From: Ruminiclostridium josui JCM 17888
Lineage (GTDB): Bacteria; Bacillota; Clostridia; Acetivibrionales; DSM-1351
Direction: 5' to 3'
NCBI RefSeq assembly: GCF_000526495.1
Contig: NZ_JAGE01000001.1
Span: 3,356,001 to 3,420,000, forward strand
DNA: 64,000 nucleotides
Shown: positions 16,972 through 26,506 of the stretch, piece by piece
Layout: every line of letters begins with the position of its first letter
Numbering within the stretch: position 1 is the stretch's first letter
Notes under the pieces: model-generated
Told to the model about the DNA's origin: nothing
Databases searched by the model: none
The model's input: only the letters and a program-made list of their open reading frames with translations
Position numbers and translations under genes: made by a program

Positions 16972-19900
16972 AATATACGAGCTTGCCAAAGAACTTAATA
17001 CTACAAGTAAAAGGTTAATGGAAAAGCTTGCTGAGATAAATATACACGTCAAAAATCATATGAGCCTTCTTGAACCTCATGAATTAGATGCACTATATAA
17101 TCATATAGGTGTTATAAGACATGATGATAAAAAGAATGAGGTTGGAGAAAGTAATAATACAACAGTAGAAAAGAAGAAAGAAGTAAAAAAGGAAGTAAAG
17201 AAAGAAAATAAGAGTGCACCAAGAATTATAAGAACAACTGAAATAATTATTGACACTAAAACAGATGATTCATCGCAGTCAAACAATTTTTCAAAGAATG
17301 AAACAAAAAATGTCCAAAAGAAAAATTATAGAAATGATTTTGTTAAAGTAGAATCAAGTACATCAGGGTTAAGACCTGGATTTGTAAGAGAAGTTAAACC
17401 AGAATTTAAAAATAAACAGAATTCGGCAGTCAGCAAAAATGAACAAAAAGTATTGCCAAAGGAAGCACCAGTAGCAAAAGAAGAAAGTTTAAGTGGTTCA
17501 AAAATAAATCAGGACATTCATAAAGAGGAAAAAATTGTGGCGGATAACAAGGGAAATGAATCTAAGGTATTAAATGATAGCTCAAATGCGGAAGCAGCAC
17601 AGATAAACAATAAGGTTGCTGCTGAAAAAGAAGGACAAAAAAGTAATAATAAGGCTGAGAGTGATCAATCACCTACACAGCCGGAAATAAAGCCACATCA
17701 GAGTGTCGAGACTAAGAATCAGGAAGAGACAGGTTCACCTGATAATAAAGAAGTTCAGGGTAAATCTGAACCTCAGGTAGCTGCTCAAAACGACAACTCA
17801 TCCGTAAACAACGTTTCGGCAACAGAAAAGCCTGTTCAAAGAACAGATAGACCACAGGGTCAGTTTAATAACCAAAGAACAGACAGACCACAAGGCCAGC
17901 ACAATAACCAAAGAACAGACAGGCCACAGGGTCAGCACAACAACCAAAGGTCGGACAGACCACAGGGTCAGTACAACAACCAAAGGTCGGACAGACCACA
18001 GGGTCAGTACAACAACCAAAGGTCGGACAGACCACAAGGTCAGTACAACAACCAAAGGACAGACAGACCACAGGGTCAGTACAATAACCAAAGGTCGGAC
18101 AGACCACAAGGTCAGTACAATAACCAAAGAACAGACAGACCACAGGGTCAGTATAATAACCAGAAGTCAGATAGAGCGCAAGGTCAATATGGTAAGAGGC
18201 ATGATAGACCACAGGGTCAGTCCAGACAACAAAATCTGGATATACCAAAGCCGGATGCTTCGGTAGCACAGGAAGCTTTTGACTCACAGAGAAATGAGGC
18301 AAGAAGAGAATTCCAAGGCAGGGATTTCGACAAGAGTGTTAAGAGGGAAGAAAAGCAAAAGAAAGAAACTCCTAAGAACAACAGTTCAGCTACAAAGCAA
18401 AGATTCAGGCCTCAGAGGATAGTTATAGAAAAGAAGGGAGTTTCTGAAATTCTATCTGAAGACTATATTTTTAATGAATTTTATAACGATGATGGTAAAA
18501 AGAAAAAGCACAAAAATAAAAAGAATGAAAAGGTTAAGGAGAAGTACATTCCTCCTAAGGCAGTACTTACTTCAATAACTATTCCAGAGTCGCTTACAGT
18601 AAAAGATTTGGCTGAGTCTCTTAAAAAGACATCTACAGAAATTATTAAGAAATTGATGGCTTATGGAGTAATGGCGACTCTCAATAACGAGATTGATTTT
18701 GAAACAGCTACCATAATTGCTGAAGAATACGGAGTAAAGACAGAGAAAGCTGTTCAGGTAAGCGAAGAGGATATACTATTTGATGATGATGAAACTCAGG
18801 ATGAATCAAAGCTTAAGCCAAGACCTCCAGTTGTCGTTGTAATGGGACATGTTGACCATGGTAAAACTTCATTACTGGATGCTATCAGAAGTGCACATGT
18901 TATAGACAGCGAAGCAGGTGGAATTACACAGCATATTGGAGCTTATATGGTTAAGGCAAATGACAGGCTTATAACTTTCCTGGATACACCGGGTCACGAA
19001 GCGTTTACTGCAATGCGTGCTAGAGGAGCTCAGGTAACAGATATTGCAATACTCGTTGTAGCTGCTGATGATGGTGTTATGCCGCAGACTATTGAAGCAA
19101 TTAACCATGCAAAGGCTGCCAATGTATCAATTATAGTTGCAATAAATAAGATAGATAAACCAGGTGCAAATCCTGATAAGGTTAAGCAAGAACTTACAGA
19201 ATATGGAATTGTTGCGGAAGAATGGGGCGGAGATGCAATAATGGTTCCTGTTTCCGCAAAAAAGAGAGAAAATATAGATCAATTACTTGAAATGGTACTT
19301 TTGGTTGCAGATATGCTTGAATTGAAGGCAGACCCTGAAAGACAGGCAAAAGGTACAGTTATCGAAGCTAAGCTTGATAAGGAAAGAGGACCTGTTGCTA
19401 CTGTTCTTGTACAGAGAGGTACATTGAAAATCGGAGATTCGTTAATTGCAGGTTCAGCATTTGGTAGAATCAAAGCAATGACAAGCGACAAAGGTTATTC
19501 AATCAAAGCAGCAGGACCTTCAATGCCGGTTGAAATACTAGGTTTGGACGAGGTTCCTGAAGCAGGAGAAGTATTCTATGCAGTAACTGATGAAAAAGTA
19601 GCAAAGCAGCTTGTTGAGAAGCGTAAGTTCAAACAGAAGGAACAACAATTTAAAGCAACTGCAAAGGTTACTCTTGAGGATCTGTTTACTCAGATAAAAG
19701 AAGGTAAAGTAAAAGATTTAAATATTATAATAAAAGCAGATGTTCAGGGTTCAGTTGAAGCCGTAAAGCAGTCTCTTGAAAAATTGAGCAATGAAGAGGT
19801 AAGAGTCAAGATTATACATGGTGCGGTTGGTGCCATTACCGAATCAGATGTAACTTTAGCTCAGGTATCAAATGCTATAATCATTGGTTTTAATGTAAGA

Positions 19901-20317
19901 CCGGGTGCAAATGTTACTGAGGCTGCAAAGAATGCAGAAGTTGACATGAGACTGTACAGCGTTATTTACAAGGCAATAGAAGATGTACAGGCTGCTATGA
20001 AGGGTATGCTTGAACCAACCTATCAGGAAGTAGTACTCGGACATATTGAAATCAGGCAGACATTTAAGGTTTCAGGTGTGGGAACCATCGGTGGTGCTTA
20101 TGTAACTGACGGTAAGGTACAGAGAAATTCCGAGGTTAGAGTTGTTAGAGATGGTATTGTTATCCATGAAGGTAAACTTGCTTCTCTCAAGAGGTTCAAA
20201 GACGATGTTAAGGAAGTTACTCAAGGCTTTGAATGTGGTGTATCTATAGAGCGTTTCAATGACATTAAGGAAGGCGATGTAATCGAAGCCTTCATTATGG
20301 AGGAAGTAAAGAGATAA
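16958..20317 (+). CDS. infB: Translation initiation factor IF-2 with a long repeat-containing N-terminal region
   Basis: GTPase that places fMet-tRNA on the 30S subunit and promotes subunit joining. TTG 16958 is preferred: AGGGGGTG (16944-16951) lies six bases upstream and the protein then begins [14 protein letters not shown]; the in-frame GTG at 16949 sits inside that site. 1119 residues, long for IF-2. An IF2_N domain (1-50) is followed by a hydrophilic, probably disordered linker with ten to eleven copies of a 12-residue unit (294-424), a second IF2_N domain (about 535-585), the G domain with GHVDHGKT at 630-637, DTPGHE and NKID, then domains II-IV. The repeats explain an unusually long antisense open frame. 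Confidence 0.97.
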   Translation: MEKARIYELAKELNTTSKRLMEKLAEINIHVKNHMSLLEPHELDALYNHIGVIRHDDKKNEVGESNNTTVEKKKEVKKEVKKENKSAPRIIRTTEIIIDTKTDDSSQSNNFSKNETKNVQKKNYRNDFVKVESSTSGLRPGFVREVKPEFKNKQNSAVSKNEQKVLPKEAPVAKEESLSGSKINQDIHKEEKIVADNKGNESKVLNDSSNAEAAQINNKVAAEKEGQKSNNKAESDQSPTQPEIKPHQSVETKNQEETGSPDNKEVQGKSEPQVAAQNDNSSVNNVSATEKPVQRTDRPQGQFNNQRTDRPQGQHNNQRTDRPQGQHNNQRSDRPQGQYNNQRSDRPQGQYNNQRSDRPQGQYNNQRTDRPQGQYNNQRSDRPQGQYNNQRTDRPQGQYNNQKSDRAQGQYGKRHDRPQGQSRQQNLDIPKPDASVAQEAFDSQRNEARREFQGRDFDKSVKREEKQKKETPKNNSSATKQRFRPQRIVIEKKGVSEILSEDYIFNEFYNDDGKKKKHKNKKNEKVKEKYIPPKAVLTSITIPESLTVKDLAESLKKTSTEIIKKLMAYGVMATLNNEIDFETATIIAEEYGVKTEKAVQVSEEDILFDDDETQDESKLKPRPPVVVVMGHVDHGKTSLLDAIRSAHVIDSEAGGITQHIGAYMVKANDRLITFLDTPGHEAFTAMRARGAQVTDIAILVVAADDGVMPQTIEAINHAKAANVSIIVAINKIDKPGANPDKVKQELTEYGIVAEEWGGDAIMVPVSAKKRENIDQLLEMVLLVADMLELKADPERQAKGTVIEAKLDKERGPVATVLVQRGTLKIGDSLIAGSAFGRIKAMTSDKGYSIKAAGPSMPVEILGLDEVPEAGEVFYAVTDEKVAKQLVEKRKFKQKEQQFKATAKVTLEDLFTQIKEGKVKDLNIIIKADVQGSVEAVKQSLEKLSNEEVRVKIIHGAVGAITESDVTLAQVSNAIIIGFNVRPGANVTEAAKNAEVDMRLYSVIYKAIEDVQAAMKGMLEPTYQEVVLGHIEIRQTFKVSGVGTIGGAYVTDGKVQRNSEVRVVRDGIVIHEGKLASLKRFKDDVKEVTQGFECGVSIERFNDIKEGDVIEAFIMEEVKR
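17837..18229 (+). repeat. 36-bp in-frame tandem repeats in infB (12-residue unit [12 protein letters not shown])
   Basis: Nine closely matching units and two degenerate ones ([12 protein letters not shown] and a final [12 protein letters not shown]) run in frame. Variation is at Thr/Ser in position 3 and Phe/His/Tyr in position 10. Neighbouring units are nearly identical in DNA, which suggests recent expansion by slippage or unequal recombination, so copy number may differ between strains. Confidence 0.95.
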
Positions 20318-20338
20318 CAACAATAGTACTGTAATTAA

Positions 20339-20377
20339 AATAGGTTGAAGTTGGAGGTTTGTCCAATTCAGCCTATT
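20339..20377 (+). terminator. Long hairpin after infB (possible terminator without T tract)
   Basis: AATAGGTTGAA plus TTGGA (one bulged G at 20350) pairs with TCCAA plus TTCAGCCTATT, 16 bp in all with loop GGTTTG. No T run follows on the plus strand, so it may be a processing or stability stem at the 3' end of the operon. Confidence 0.5.
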
Positions 20378-20406
20378 TACATATTAAAATGAAATTTGAA
20401 TATGAA

Positions 20407-20435
20407 TTGACATACTGTATTTAACCACAGATAAA
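20407..20435 (+). promoter_or_regulatory. Probable promoter for rbfA-nrnA-truB-ribF
   Basis: A perfect TTGACA (20407-20412), 17 bases, then GATAAA (20430-20435), four of six matches. Transcription would begin near 20442, about 110 nt before rbfA. A TATAAT at 20454-20459 has no good -35 partner. Confidence 0.5.
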
Positions 20436-20465
20436 TGTCAATAATTGCAATAGTATAATTGTATG

Positions 20466-20548
20466 ATTAGCCTCCTTTATTCTTTGCATGTGAATAAGGG
20501 AGAAGTATTAAAAAAATATTCAGCCGATAGCGGCAGACGGAGGCTAAT
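20466..20548 (+). promoter_or_regulatory. rbfA leader with alternative anti-Shine-Dalgarno pairings
   Basis: ATTAGCCTCC (20466-20475) is the exact complement of GGAGGCTAAT (20539-20548), which contains the rbfA ribosome-binding site, so a 10-bp stem could block initiation. Four to five of the same bases also belong to a local 11-bp hairpin CTCCTTTATTC / GAATAAGGGAG (20472-20482 with 20492-20502, one G-U). The two structures exclude each other. Between them is GCCG ATAG CGGC (20523-20534). This is the layout of a translational on/off switch; the signal is unknown. Confidence 0.55.
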
Positions 20549-20551
20549 AGT

Positions 20552-20905
20552 ATGGCAGATAGAATAGTAAGAATATCAGAAGAAGTAAAAAAGGAAATAA
20601 GCAATATAATTCAAAATGAAATAAAGGATCCTAGACTTCCAAATATGGTTAGTATAATTTCATGTACTGTAACCAAAGATTTAAGATACGCAAAGGTATT
20701 TATCAGTGTTTTAGGAGATGACGAGCAAAAGAAAAATGCAATTAGTGCTTTAAAGAGTGCAGCAGGTTTCATAAGACGTGAGCTTGGGCATAGAGTACAG
20801 CTCAGATATACACCTGAAATACACTTTGAACTTGATACTTCTATTGAACATGGTATTCATATTAACAAGCTTCTTGATGATGCTAAAAAGGAATTTACCG
20901 AGTAG
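20552..20905 (+). CDS. rbfA: Ribosome-binding factor A
   Basis: Late 30S maturation factor that binds near helix 1 of 16S rRNA; in E. coli it is needed for growth in the cold. The 117-residue KH-type protein shows RISEEVKKEISNIIQNEIKD (7-26) followed by PRLPNMVSI, then TKDLRYAKVFISVLGD near 43-58 and the C-terminal LRYTPEIHFELDTSIEHG. ATG 20552 lies eight bases after GGAGG, which is part of the leader stem described above. First gene of the rbfA-nrnA-truB-ribF group. Confidence 0.96.
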   Translation: MADRIVRISEEVKKEISNIIQNEIKDPRLPNMVSIISCTVTKDLRYAKVFISVLGDDEQKKNAISALKSAAGFIRRELGHRVQLRYTPEIHFELDTSIEHGIHINKLLDDAKKEFTE

Positions 20906-20938
20906 CATGTTTAATTAATTTTATCGGGGGATAAAACG

Positions 20939-21901
20939 ATGGAAAAAGAAATAATAAAGGCAATTGAAAAGGCAGAAAGCATAGCTATTTTTCCCCATGT
21001 TTCTGCCGATGGAGATGCTATAGGTTCATCCCTGGCTTTGGCTTTGGCAATAAAGAAAGCCGGCAAAAAGGTAATTGTGTATATGGAAGAAAGTATACCT
21101 GACAATTACAAATTCCTTCCTGGAATTGAGCTTGCGAGATTTATAAGTGAAAGCGATGAAGTTATGGGATTGAATATTGCACTCGATACTGGTGACAACG
21201 GAAGGCTTGGTACAAGAGCAGACCGCTTTTTTAAGGCTCCAGTTACCATAAACATTGATCACCATATTACAAATACTAAATTTGCTCAGTATAACCATGT
21301 TGATGCTTCTTCGGCTTCAACAGGTGAACTTATATTTTTACTTCTCAATGAAATTGGATATGAAATAGATACCGATATGGCAAAGTGCCTTTATACTGCC
21401 ATTGCAACAGACACAGGTGGTTTTAAGTACGGCAATACAACTGCCGAAACCCATAGGACAGCAGCAGAGTTGCTATCGACAGGTATTGATGTTGCTGATC
21501 TGTCACAGAAAATATTTGATAATACATCTTTTGTAAAGCTTAAGCTTACCCAGAAAGCAATAGAGCTTCTCGAGCTGTATGAAAATGATTTGCTGGCCGT
21601 AACAGTTATAACACAAGACATATTACGGCTAACAGGAGCTAAAGATGAGGACTGCGATGGACTTGTAAATATCGGAAGGTCCATAGTAGGAGTTGAGGTT
21701 TCGGTTTTAATAAAAGAAAAAAGTAATAATGAAATTCGTGTGAATTTAAGGTCAAAAGCGTATGTAGACGTTTCTGAAATTGCAGCCTCTTTTGGCGGAG
21801 GTGGACATAAAAGGGCTGCCGGGTGTACAATAAATGGCAGTATATCAGACGTTAAAGAGCAATTGATAAACACTATTAAGGACAAACTTAAACGGGGATA
21901 A
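20939..21901 (+). CDS. nrnA: DHH-family phosphoesterase, NrnA type (oligoribonuclease / pAp phosphatase)
   Basis: Degrades very short RNA oligonucleotides and, in characterised homologues, 3'-phosphoadenosine 5'-phosphate or linear dinucleotides from cyclic di-nucleotide turnover. 320 residues: DHH domain with HVSADGDAIGSSLALA near 20-35, the metal motif INIDHHITN near 104-112, and a C-terminal DHHA1 domain with ASFGGGGHKRAAGC near 284-297. ATG 20939 follows a GGGGG site. The stop is two bases before truB, indicating coupled translation. It lies between rbfA and truB, as often in Firmicutes. Confidence 0.92.
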   Translation: MEKEIIKAIEKAESIAIFPHVSADGDAIGSSLALALAIKKAGKKVIVYMEESIPDNYKFLPGIELARFISESDEVMGLNIALDTGDNGRLGTRADRFFKAPVTINIDHHITNTKFAQYNHVDASSASTGELIFLLLNEIGYEIDTDMAKCLYTAIATDTGGFKYGNTTAETHRTAAELLSTGIDVADLSQKIFDNTSFVKLKLTQKAIELLELYENDLLAVTVITQDILRLTGAKDEDCDGLVNIGRSIVGVEVSVLIKEKSNNEIRVNLRSKAYVDVSEIAASFGGGGHKRAAGCTINGSISDVKEQLINTIKDKLKRG

Positions 21902-21903
21902 GT

Positions 21904-22833
21904 ATGAATGGTATTTTAAATGTTTTAAAGCCTGCAGGAATGACATCCTTTGATGTAATTGGATGTATGAGAAAAATAACCGGTCAAAAAAAGATTGGAC
22001 ATGCAGGTACTCTTGATCCTTCAGCTGTTGGAGTTTTACCGTTATGTATTGGTAATGCTACCAAAGCTTTAGAATTTATGATAGACAAGGATAAGGTTTA
22101 CCGTGCAGAGTTGACATTGGGAATTTCAACTGATACCCAGGACTCTTCCGGCATAGTATTGGATTCATTTCCCGTGGAAGTTAATGATGATGAAATAAAA
22201 AAAACAATCATGAGTTTTGTCGGTGCTATTCAGCAGCTTCCTCCAATGTATTCAGCTATAAAGATTGGAGGTAAGAAGCTTTATGAATTAGCCAGACAAG
22301 GTCAGACTATAGAACGGGAAGCAAGGACCATTGAAATATATAATATAGACCTTATCAGAATTTGGGATGATTGTGTAACATTTGAAACTGAAGGAGTAGC
22401 AAAAGAGTTTACAGTAAAAAAAGTCCTTTTTGATGTTCACTGCTCAAAGGGAACATATATAAGAACATTATGCAATGATATTGGAGAAAAGCTTGGTTGC
22501 GGCGGTCATATGTCATTTCTCGTTAGAAAGAGAGCAGGACAGTATGACCTTGACAACGCTTTGACAATTGAAGAAGTAGTACATTTGTCGGAAACCAAAT
22601 CTCTTGAAGGTTACTTATTGCCTGTTGAAAAGATATTTGAAGAGTATGATAGTATAAATTTGAATAAGGAAGAACTTTTCAAGTATAATAACGGAGTCTG
22701 GTTGGAAGTAGGAAGAAATAAATATAAAAAAACTTTTTACAGAGTATATGATAATAATAATTTTCTCGGGCTGGGAGAAGTTTTTGAAAAGGGAAATACT
22801 TTTTATTTAAAATCAAAGAAGTTCTTTAAATGA
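21904..22833 (+). CDS. truB: tRNA pseudouridine-55 synthase
   Basis: Isomerises U55 in the T loop of all elongator tRNAs. HAGTLDPSAVGVLPLCIG at residues 33-50 contains the catalytic Asp38; YSAIKIGGKKLYELARQG (about 116-133) and CSKGTYIRTLCNDIG (about 180-194) are further family motifs. The 309 residues include a C-terminal PUA-like region. ATG 21904 is two bases after the nrnA stop and depends on AAACGGGGATAAG inside that gene. Confidence 0.96.
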   Translation: MNGILNVLKPAGMTSFDVIGCMRKITGQKKIGHAGTLDPSAVGVLPLCIGNATKALEFMIDKDKVYRAELTLGISTDTQDSSGIVLDSFPVEVNDDEIKKTIMSFVGAIQQLPPMYSAIKIGGKKLYELARQGQTIEREARTIEIYNIDLIRIWDDCVTFETEGVAKEFTVKKVLFDVHCSKGTYIRTLCNDIGEKLGCGGHMSFLVRKRAGQYDLDNALTIEEVVHLSETKSLEGYLLPVEKIFEEYDSINLNKEELFKYNNGVWLEVGRNKYKKTFYRVYDNNNFLGLGEVFEKGNTFYLKSKKFFK

Positions 22834-22854
22834 CGAAAGTTAAGGAGACATTAT

Positions 22855-23790
22855 ATGCAGGTTATTCATTCAAATGATTCTAATAATATATTCAACTGTT
22901 ATACTGGTGTCGGCCTTGGTAATTTTGACGGCTTGCATATAGGACATATGGCACTTATTAACACACTAATAAGAGAATCAAAATTAAACGGGCTGTCATC
23001 GGTGGTATATACTTTTACAAAACATACTGAAAATATTCTGAGAAAAAAGCTTATTACGCCTCTTCTTCTTACAGAAACAAAGAAAATAGAACTTTTAAGT
23101 GAAACTACTCTTGATTATCTTTATCTTGACGAGTTTAATGAAGCATTTTCAAGAATGTCTCCTGAGGAATTTGTTGTTAATATTCTTAAAAATAAGCTAA
23201 ATATAAAGCTTGCTGTTGCAGGCCATGACTACAGATTTGGCTATAAGGGTGAGGGAGACATACCTTTATTAAAAGAATTTGGAAAGAAGTATGGATTTAA
23301 GGTAGTAGTTATCCCGCCTATTACCTGTGATGGTGAGATAATAAGCAGTACCAGTATTAGACAATCTATTATCAGCGGAAATCTTGAAACAGCTTATAAA
23401 CTGTTGGGGAGAAATTATTCAATTATTGCTGAGGTTGTTAATGGGAGGCGTGTAGGTAATACAATAGGTTTTCCTACAGCAAACATACATCCTGAAAAGT
23501 TTCTTGTACTGCCCCACAATGGTGTATATATTACCAAAACCCTTCTAAACGGGAAACTATACAATAGTATGACTAATGTGGGCTATAACCCTACTTTTGA
23601 GGATGTAAAACAGATAACAGTTGAGACTCATATTATGGACTTTAATCAGGATATATATGGTAAAAAAATTGAAGTGTTTTTCTTGAAAAAAATACGTGAT
23701 GAAAAGAAATTTAACAATGTAGAAGAATTGGTAAATCAAATCACAAAGGATATGAAGATTGCAAGAGATTACTTAAGCATAGTTAGTTAG
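22855..23790 (+). CDS. ribF: Bifunctional riboflavin kinase / FAD synthetase
   Basis: Converts riboflavin to FMN and FMN to FAD. The N-terminal adenylyltransferase half has VGLGNFDGLHIGHMALI near 18-34 (GxFDGxHxGH) and SSTSIRQSI near 163-171; the C-terminal flavokinase half begins about residue 183 with GRRVGNTIGFPTANI near 197-211. The order within the 311 residues is the bacterial one. It closes the truB-ribF pair and is followed 20 bases later by hypF, so the housekeeping block may read into the hyp genes. Confidence 0.95.
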   Translation: MQVIHSNDSNNIFNCYTGVGLGNFDGLHIGHMALINTLIRESKLNGLSSVVYTFTKHTENILRKKLITPLLLTETKKIELLSETTLDYLYLDEFNEAFSRMSPEEFVVNILKNKLNIKLAVAGHDYRFGYKGEGDIPLLKEFGKKYGFKVVVIPPITCDGEIISSTSIRQSIISGNLETAYKLLGRNYSIIAEVVNGRRVGNTIGFPTANIHPEKFLVLPHNGVYITKTLLNGKLYNSMTNVGYNPTFEDVKQITVETHIMDFNQDIYGKKIEVFFLKKIRDEKKFNNVEELVNQITKDMKIARDYLSIVS

Positions 23791-23810
23791 GAGATAAATT
23801 ATAGTTATAT

Positions 23811-26177
23811 ATGACAGGTTACAGAATTATCATAACAGGTATTGTACAGGGAGTTGGCTTCAGACCTTTCATTTTTAATCTTGCTGAAGCTTTTGGTCTG
23901 AAAGGTTGGGTAGGCAACTATGACAGTAACGTAATAATAGAGATTGATGGGGATTCTCATATGGTAGCCGATTTTATAGATGAAATAAAAAAATCGGCAC
24001 CAGTTTTATCGGTAATTGAATCAATAGAATATAAAGAGATAGAATATCAAGGCTTTAGGAATTTTGAAATAAGGCACAGTCATAAGGATTCCAAGGGGCC
24101 TGTTTTCATTTCACCAGATGTTGCAACTTGCCGTGATTGCCTTAGAGAGATGAAAGATAAAAACGACAGAAGATATAAGTATCCATTTATAAACTGCACC
24201 AACTGCGGTCCGAGGTTTACCATAATCAAGAATATCCCATATGACAGGGATAAGACTACTATGGACTGTTTTGAAATGTGTGAAAATTGCAGGCAAGAGT
24301 ATACAAAACCTTCAGACAGACGGTATCATGCGCAGCCTGTTTCCTGTCATGACTGCGGTCCGAGTCTAAGTGTTGCCGATGAATCAGGTAAAGTGATACA
24401 AGATATAAAAACCAGCAGTCAATGTATAAAGTATATTACTGATATGATTAAAAAGGGCTATATTGTTGCTATTAAAGGCATAGGAGGATATCACCTGGCA
24501 TGCGATGGATTGAATAATAAGGCCGTTGAAAGACTCAGATACAGAAAACATAGAGATGACAAGCCATTTGCACTTATGGTAAAAGATTTAAAAACAGTTG
24601 AGAAGTACTGTATAATAAGTCCTGCTGAAATGAGTATACTAAATTCACCTGCAAGTCCTATAGTTTTACTTGAAAGAATTGATTACGGTATACTGCCAGA
24701 TGCCATTGCTCATCTTAACAGGTATCTTGGGGTTATGCTTCCCTATACTCCCATTCATCATCTGCTGTTTGAAGAAGAAGGCTTTCCGGAGCTATTGGTT
24801 ATGACCAGCGGAAATTTAAGCAGTGAACCTATTTTTTACAGGGATGAGGAAGCGATGGAAGGACTTGAGGGAATTGCAGATGCCTACCTTACAAACAACA
24901 GGGAGATTTATATAAGAACTGATGATTCAGTAACCAGAATATTCAGGGACAAAGAGTATATCATCAGAAGGGCGAGAGGTTATGTGCCTAAACCCATCCA
25001 TATAAATATTCAAGAACTGCTTGGTTTGGATGAAGATGTTGAAATACCGTCAATACTTGCCTGCGGAGGAGAGCTCAAAAATGTTTTCTGTCTGAATAAA
25101 GGAAAGAACTTTTATTTGAGTCATCATATTGGGGATTTAGAAAACGAAAGTACAAATATTGCTTTTCGTAGTGGGATTGAACACTTTAAAAGATTGTTTG
25201 ATATTTTACCTCGGTGTATTGCGTATGATCTTCACCCCAATTACTATTCAACTCAATATGCACTTAGTCAACCAGACATTGATAAAATTGCAGTTCAACA
25301 TCACAAGGCACACATTGCCTCTTGTATGGCAGAGAACCTGCTGAAAGGTAATGTAATAGGAGTTTCCTTTGATGGAACAGGCTACGGTGAGGATGGTAAC
25401 ATATGGGGCGGAGAATTTTTTACGGGAGGTTATTTTGGTTTTCGCAGAGTCGGACATCTGGACTATGTTATGATGCCGGGAAGTGATTCGGCAGTAAAAC
25501 ATCCATGGCGTATGGCTTTAAGTTATTTATACGCCTCAGAGAAGGACATGTTTGACAATATAATGGAAATTACGGATAGGCTTCCCGCATTTAAAAATAG
25601 AAATAAGGAAGAGATTATTTTTACATTAAAAATGCTTGAAAAGAGAATAAACAGTCCTCTGACTTCAAGTATGGGTCGTTTTTTTGATGGGGTTTCGGCT
25701 TTACTCGGTATAAAGACAGATATCAGCTATGAAGGACAGGCGGCTATTGAACTGGAGTACTATGCTGATGTTTGCTGTACTGAGCCATATTACTTTGATA
25801 TTGAAAATTCAGAAGAAGGCTTTAAAGTTAATACAAGCAGCATTATTAAGCAGATTGTTAATGATATTCTGACAGAAAACGGGTTGGAATACATATCTTC
25901 CAGATTTCATGCCACAATAGCGGATATTGTACTTCAAGGATGTTTGAATATCAGAAACAGAAGTAATTTGAATAATGTTGTTTTAAGCGGAGGAGTATTT
26001 CAAAATATAACTCTTCTTCAAATAACAGTTGATTTACTGGAAAAGCAAGGATTTAAGGTATTTGCCCATTCTCAGGTTCCATCAAATGACGGAGGAATTT
26101 CATTGGGACAGTCAATAATGGCAATTGCAGAAATGTTGAAAAAGAAAGAGCATGATTTTCCAACTCTTGAAGATTGA
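23811..26177 (+). CDS. hypF: Carbamoyltransferase HypF ([NiFe]-hydrogenase maturation)
   Basis: Uses carbamoyl phosphate and ATP to carbamoylate the C-terminal Cys of HypE, the first step in making the CN ligands of [NiFe] hydrogenases. 788 residues: acylphosphatase domain (1-90, GIVQGVGFRPF at 11-21), two zinc-finger pairs CxxC (about 107-190), a YrdC-like domain (about 200-390) and a Kae1-like domain with HHKAHIASCMAEN and VSFDGTGYGEDG (about 490-520). ATG 23811 is the only in-frame start after a stop, but the nearest ribosome-binding site, GGAG at 23790, is about 17 bases away, so initiation may be inefficient or coupled to ribF. Confidence 0.95.
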   Translation: MTGYRIIITGIVQGVGFRPFIFNLAEAFGLKGWVGNYDSNVIIEIDGDSHMVADFIDEIKKSAPVLSVIESIEYKEIEYQGFRNFEIRHSHKDSKGPVFISPDVATCRDCLREMKDKNDRRYKYPFINCTNCGPRFTIIKNIPYDRDKTTMDCFEMCENCRQEYTKPSDRRYHAQPVSCHDCGPSLSVADESGKVIQDIKTSSQCIKYITDMIKKGYIVAIKGIGGYHLACDGLNNKAVERLRYRKHRDDKPFALMVKDLKTVEKYCIISPAEMSILNSPASPIVLLERIDYGILPDAIAHLNRYLGVMLPYTPIHHLLFEEEGFPELLVMTSGNLSSEPIFYRDEEAMEGLEGIADAYLTNNREIYIRTDDSVTRIFRDKEYIIRRARGYVPKPIHINIQELLGLDEDVEIPSILACGGELKNVFCLNKGKNFYLSHHIGDLENESTNIAFRSGIEHFKRLFDILPRCIAYDLHPNYYSTQYALSQPDIDKIAVQHHKAHIASCMAENLLKGNVIGVSFDGTGYGEDGNIWGGEFFTGGYFGFRRVGHLDYVMMPGSDSAVKHPWRMALSYLYASEKDMFDNIMEITDRLPAFKNRNKEEIIFTLKMLEKRINSPLTSSMGRFFDGVSALLGIKTDISYEGQAAIELEYYADVCCTEPYYFDIENSEEGFKVNTSSIIKQIVNDILTENGLEYISSRFHATIADIVLQGCLNIRNRSNLNNVVLSGGVFQNITLLQITVDLLEKQGFKVFAHSQVPSNDGGISLGQSIMAIAEMLKKKEHDFPTLED

Positions 26178-26281
26178 AATGTAACTTAGCAGGGTATATA
26201 CTCATTAATGTGTGTAAATGTATAAATTTTTATTTATAAAATATAGTTGATTGATAAATATAATAATAGGAGGATTAATAT

Positions 26282-26506
26282 ATGTGTTTAGGATTGCCTG
26301 CAAAGGTTGTAAGTATTGATGGAAACAGCGGTAATGTTGAAATGATGGGAGTAACAAACAAGGTTTCAATAGAGCTTTTGGATGACGTACAGGTGGGTGA
26401 CTATGTTCTTGTGCATGCAGGATGTGCCATACAGGTTCTTGATGAGGAAGAGGCACTTAGAACTATTGATATTTTCAACGAAATAAAGGAGCTAGGCATT
26501 AAATGA
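26282..26506 (+). CDS. hypC: Hydrogenase maturation chaperone HypC/HybG
   Basis: 74-residue chaperone that with HypD carries the Fe(CN)2CO unit to the hydrogenase large subunit. It begins MCLGLPAKVV; Cys2, exposed after removal of Met1, is the family's essential residue. GDYVLVHAGCAIQVLDEEEA in the C-terminal half is the rest of the signature. GGAGG at 26271 precedes ATG 26282. The stop overlaps the hypD start by four bases (ATGA). Confidence 0.97.
   Translation: MCLGLPAKVVSIDGNSGNVEMMGVTNKVSIELLDDVQVGDYVLVHAGCAIQVLDEEEALRTIDIFNEIKELGIK

Noticed and set aside
17837-18229. 36-bp periodic repeats resembling a CRISPR array
   Set aside because: The repeats are contiguous with no unique spacers and stay in frame inside infB.
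17798-18302. Long open frames on the minus strand opposite the infB repeats
   Set aside because: They are caused by the 36-bp periodic codons of infB; the translations are repetitive, without ribosome-binding sites, and show no family pattern.
21391-21885. 164-codon minus-strand open frame opposite nrnA
   Set aside because: Shadow frame over a conserved gene, without ribosome-binding site.
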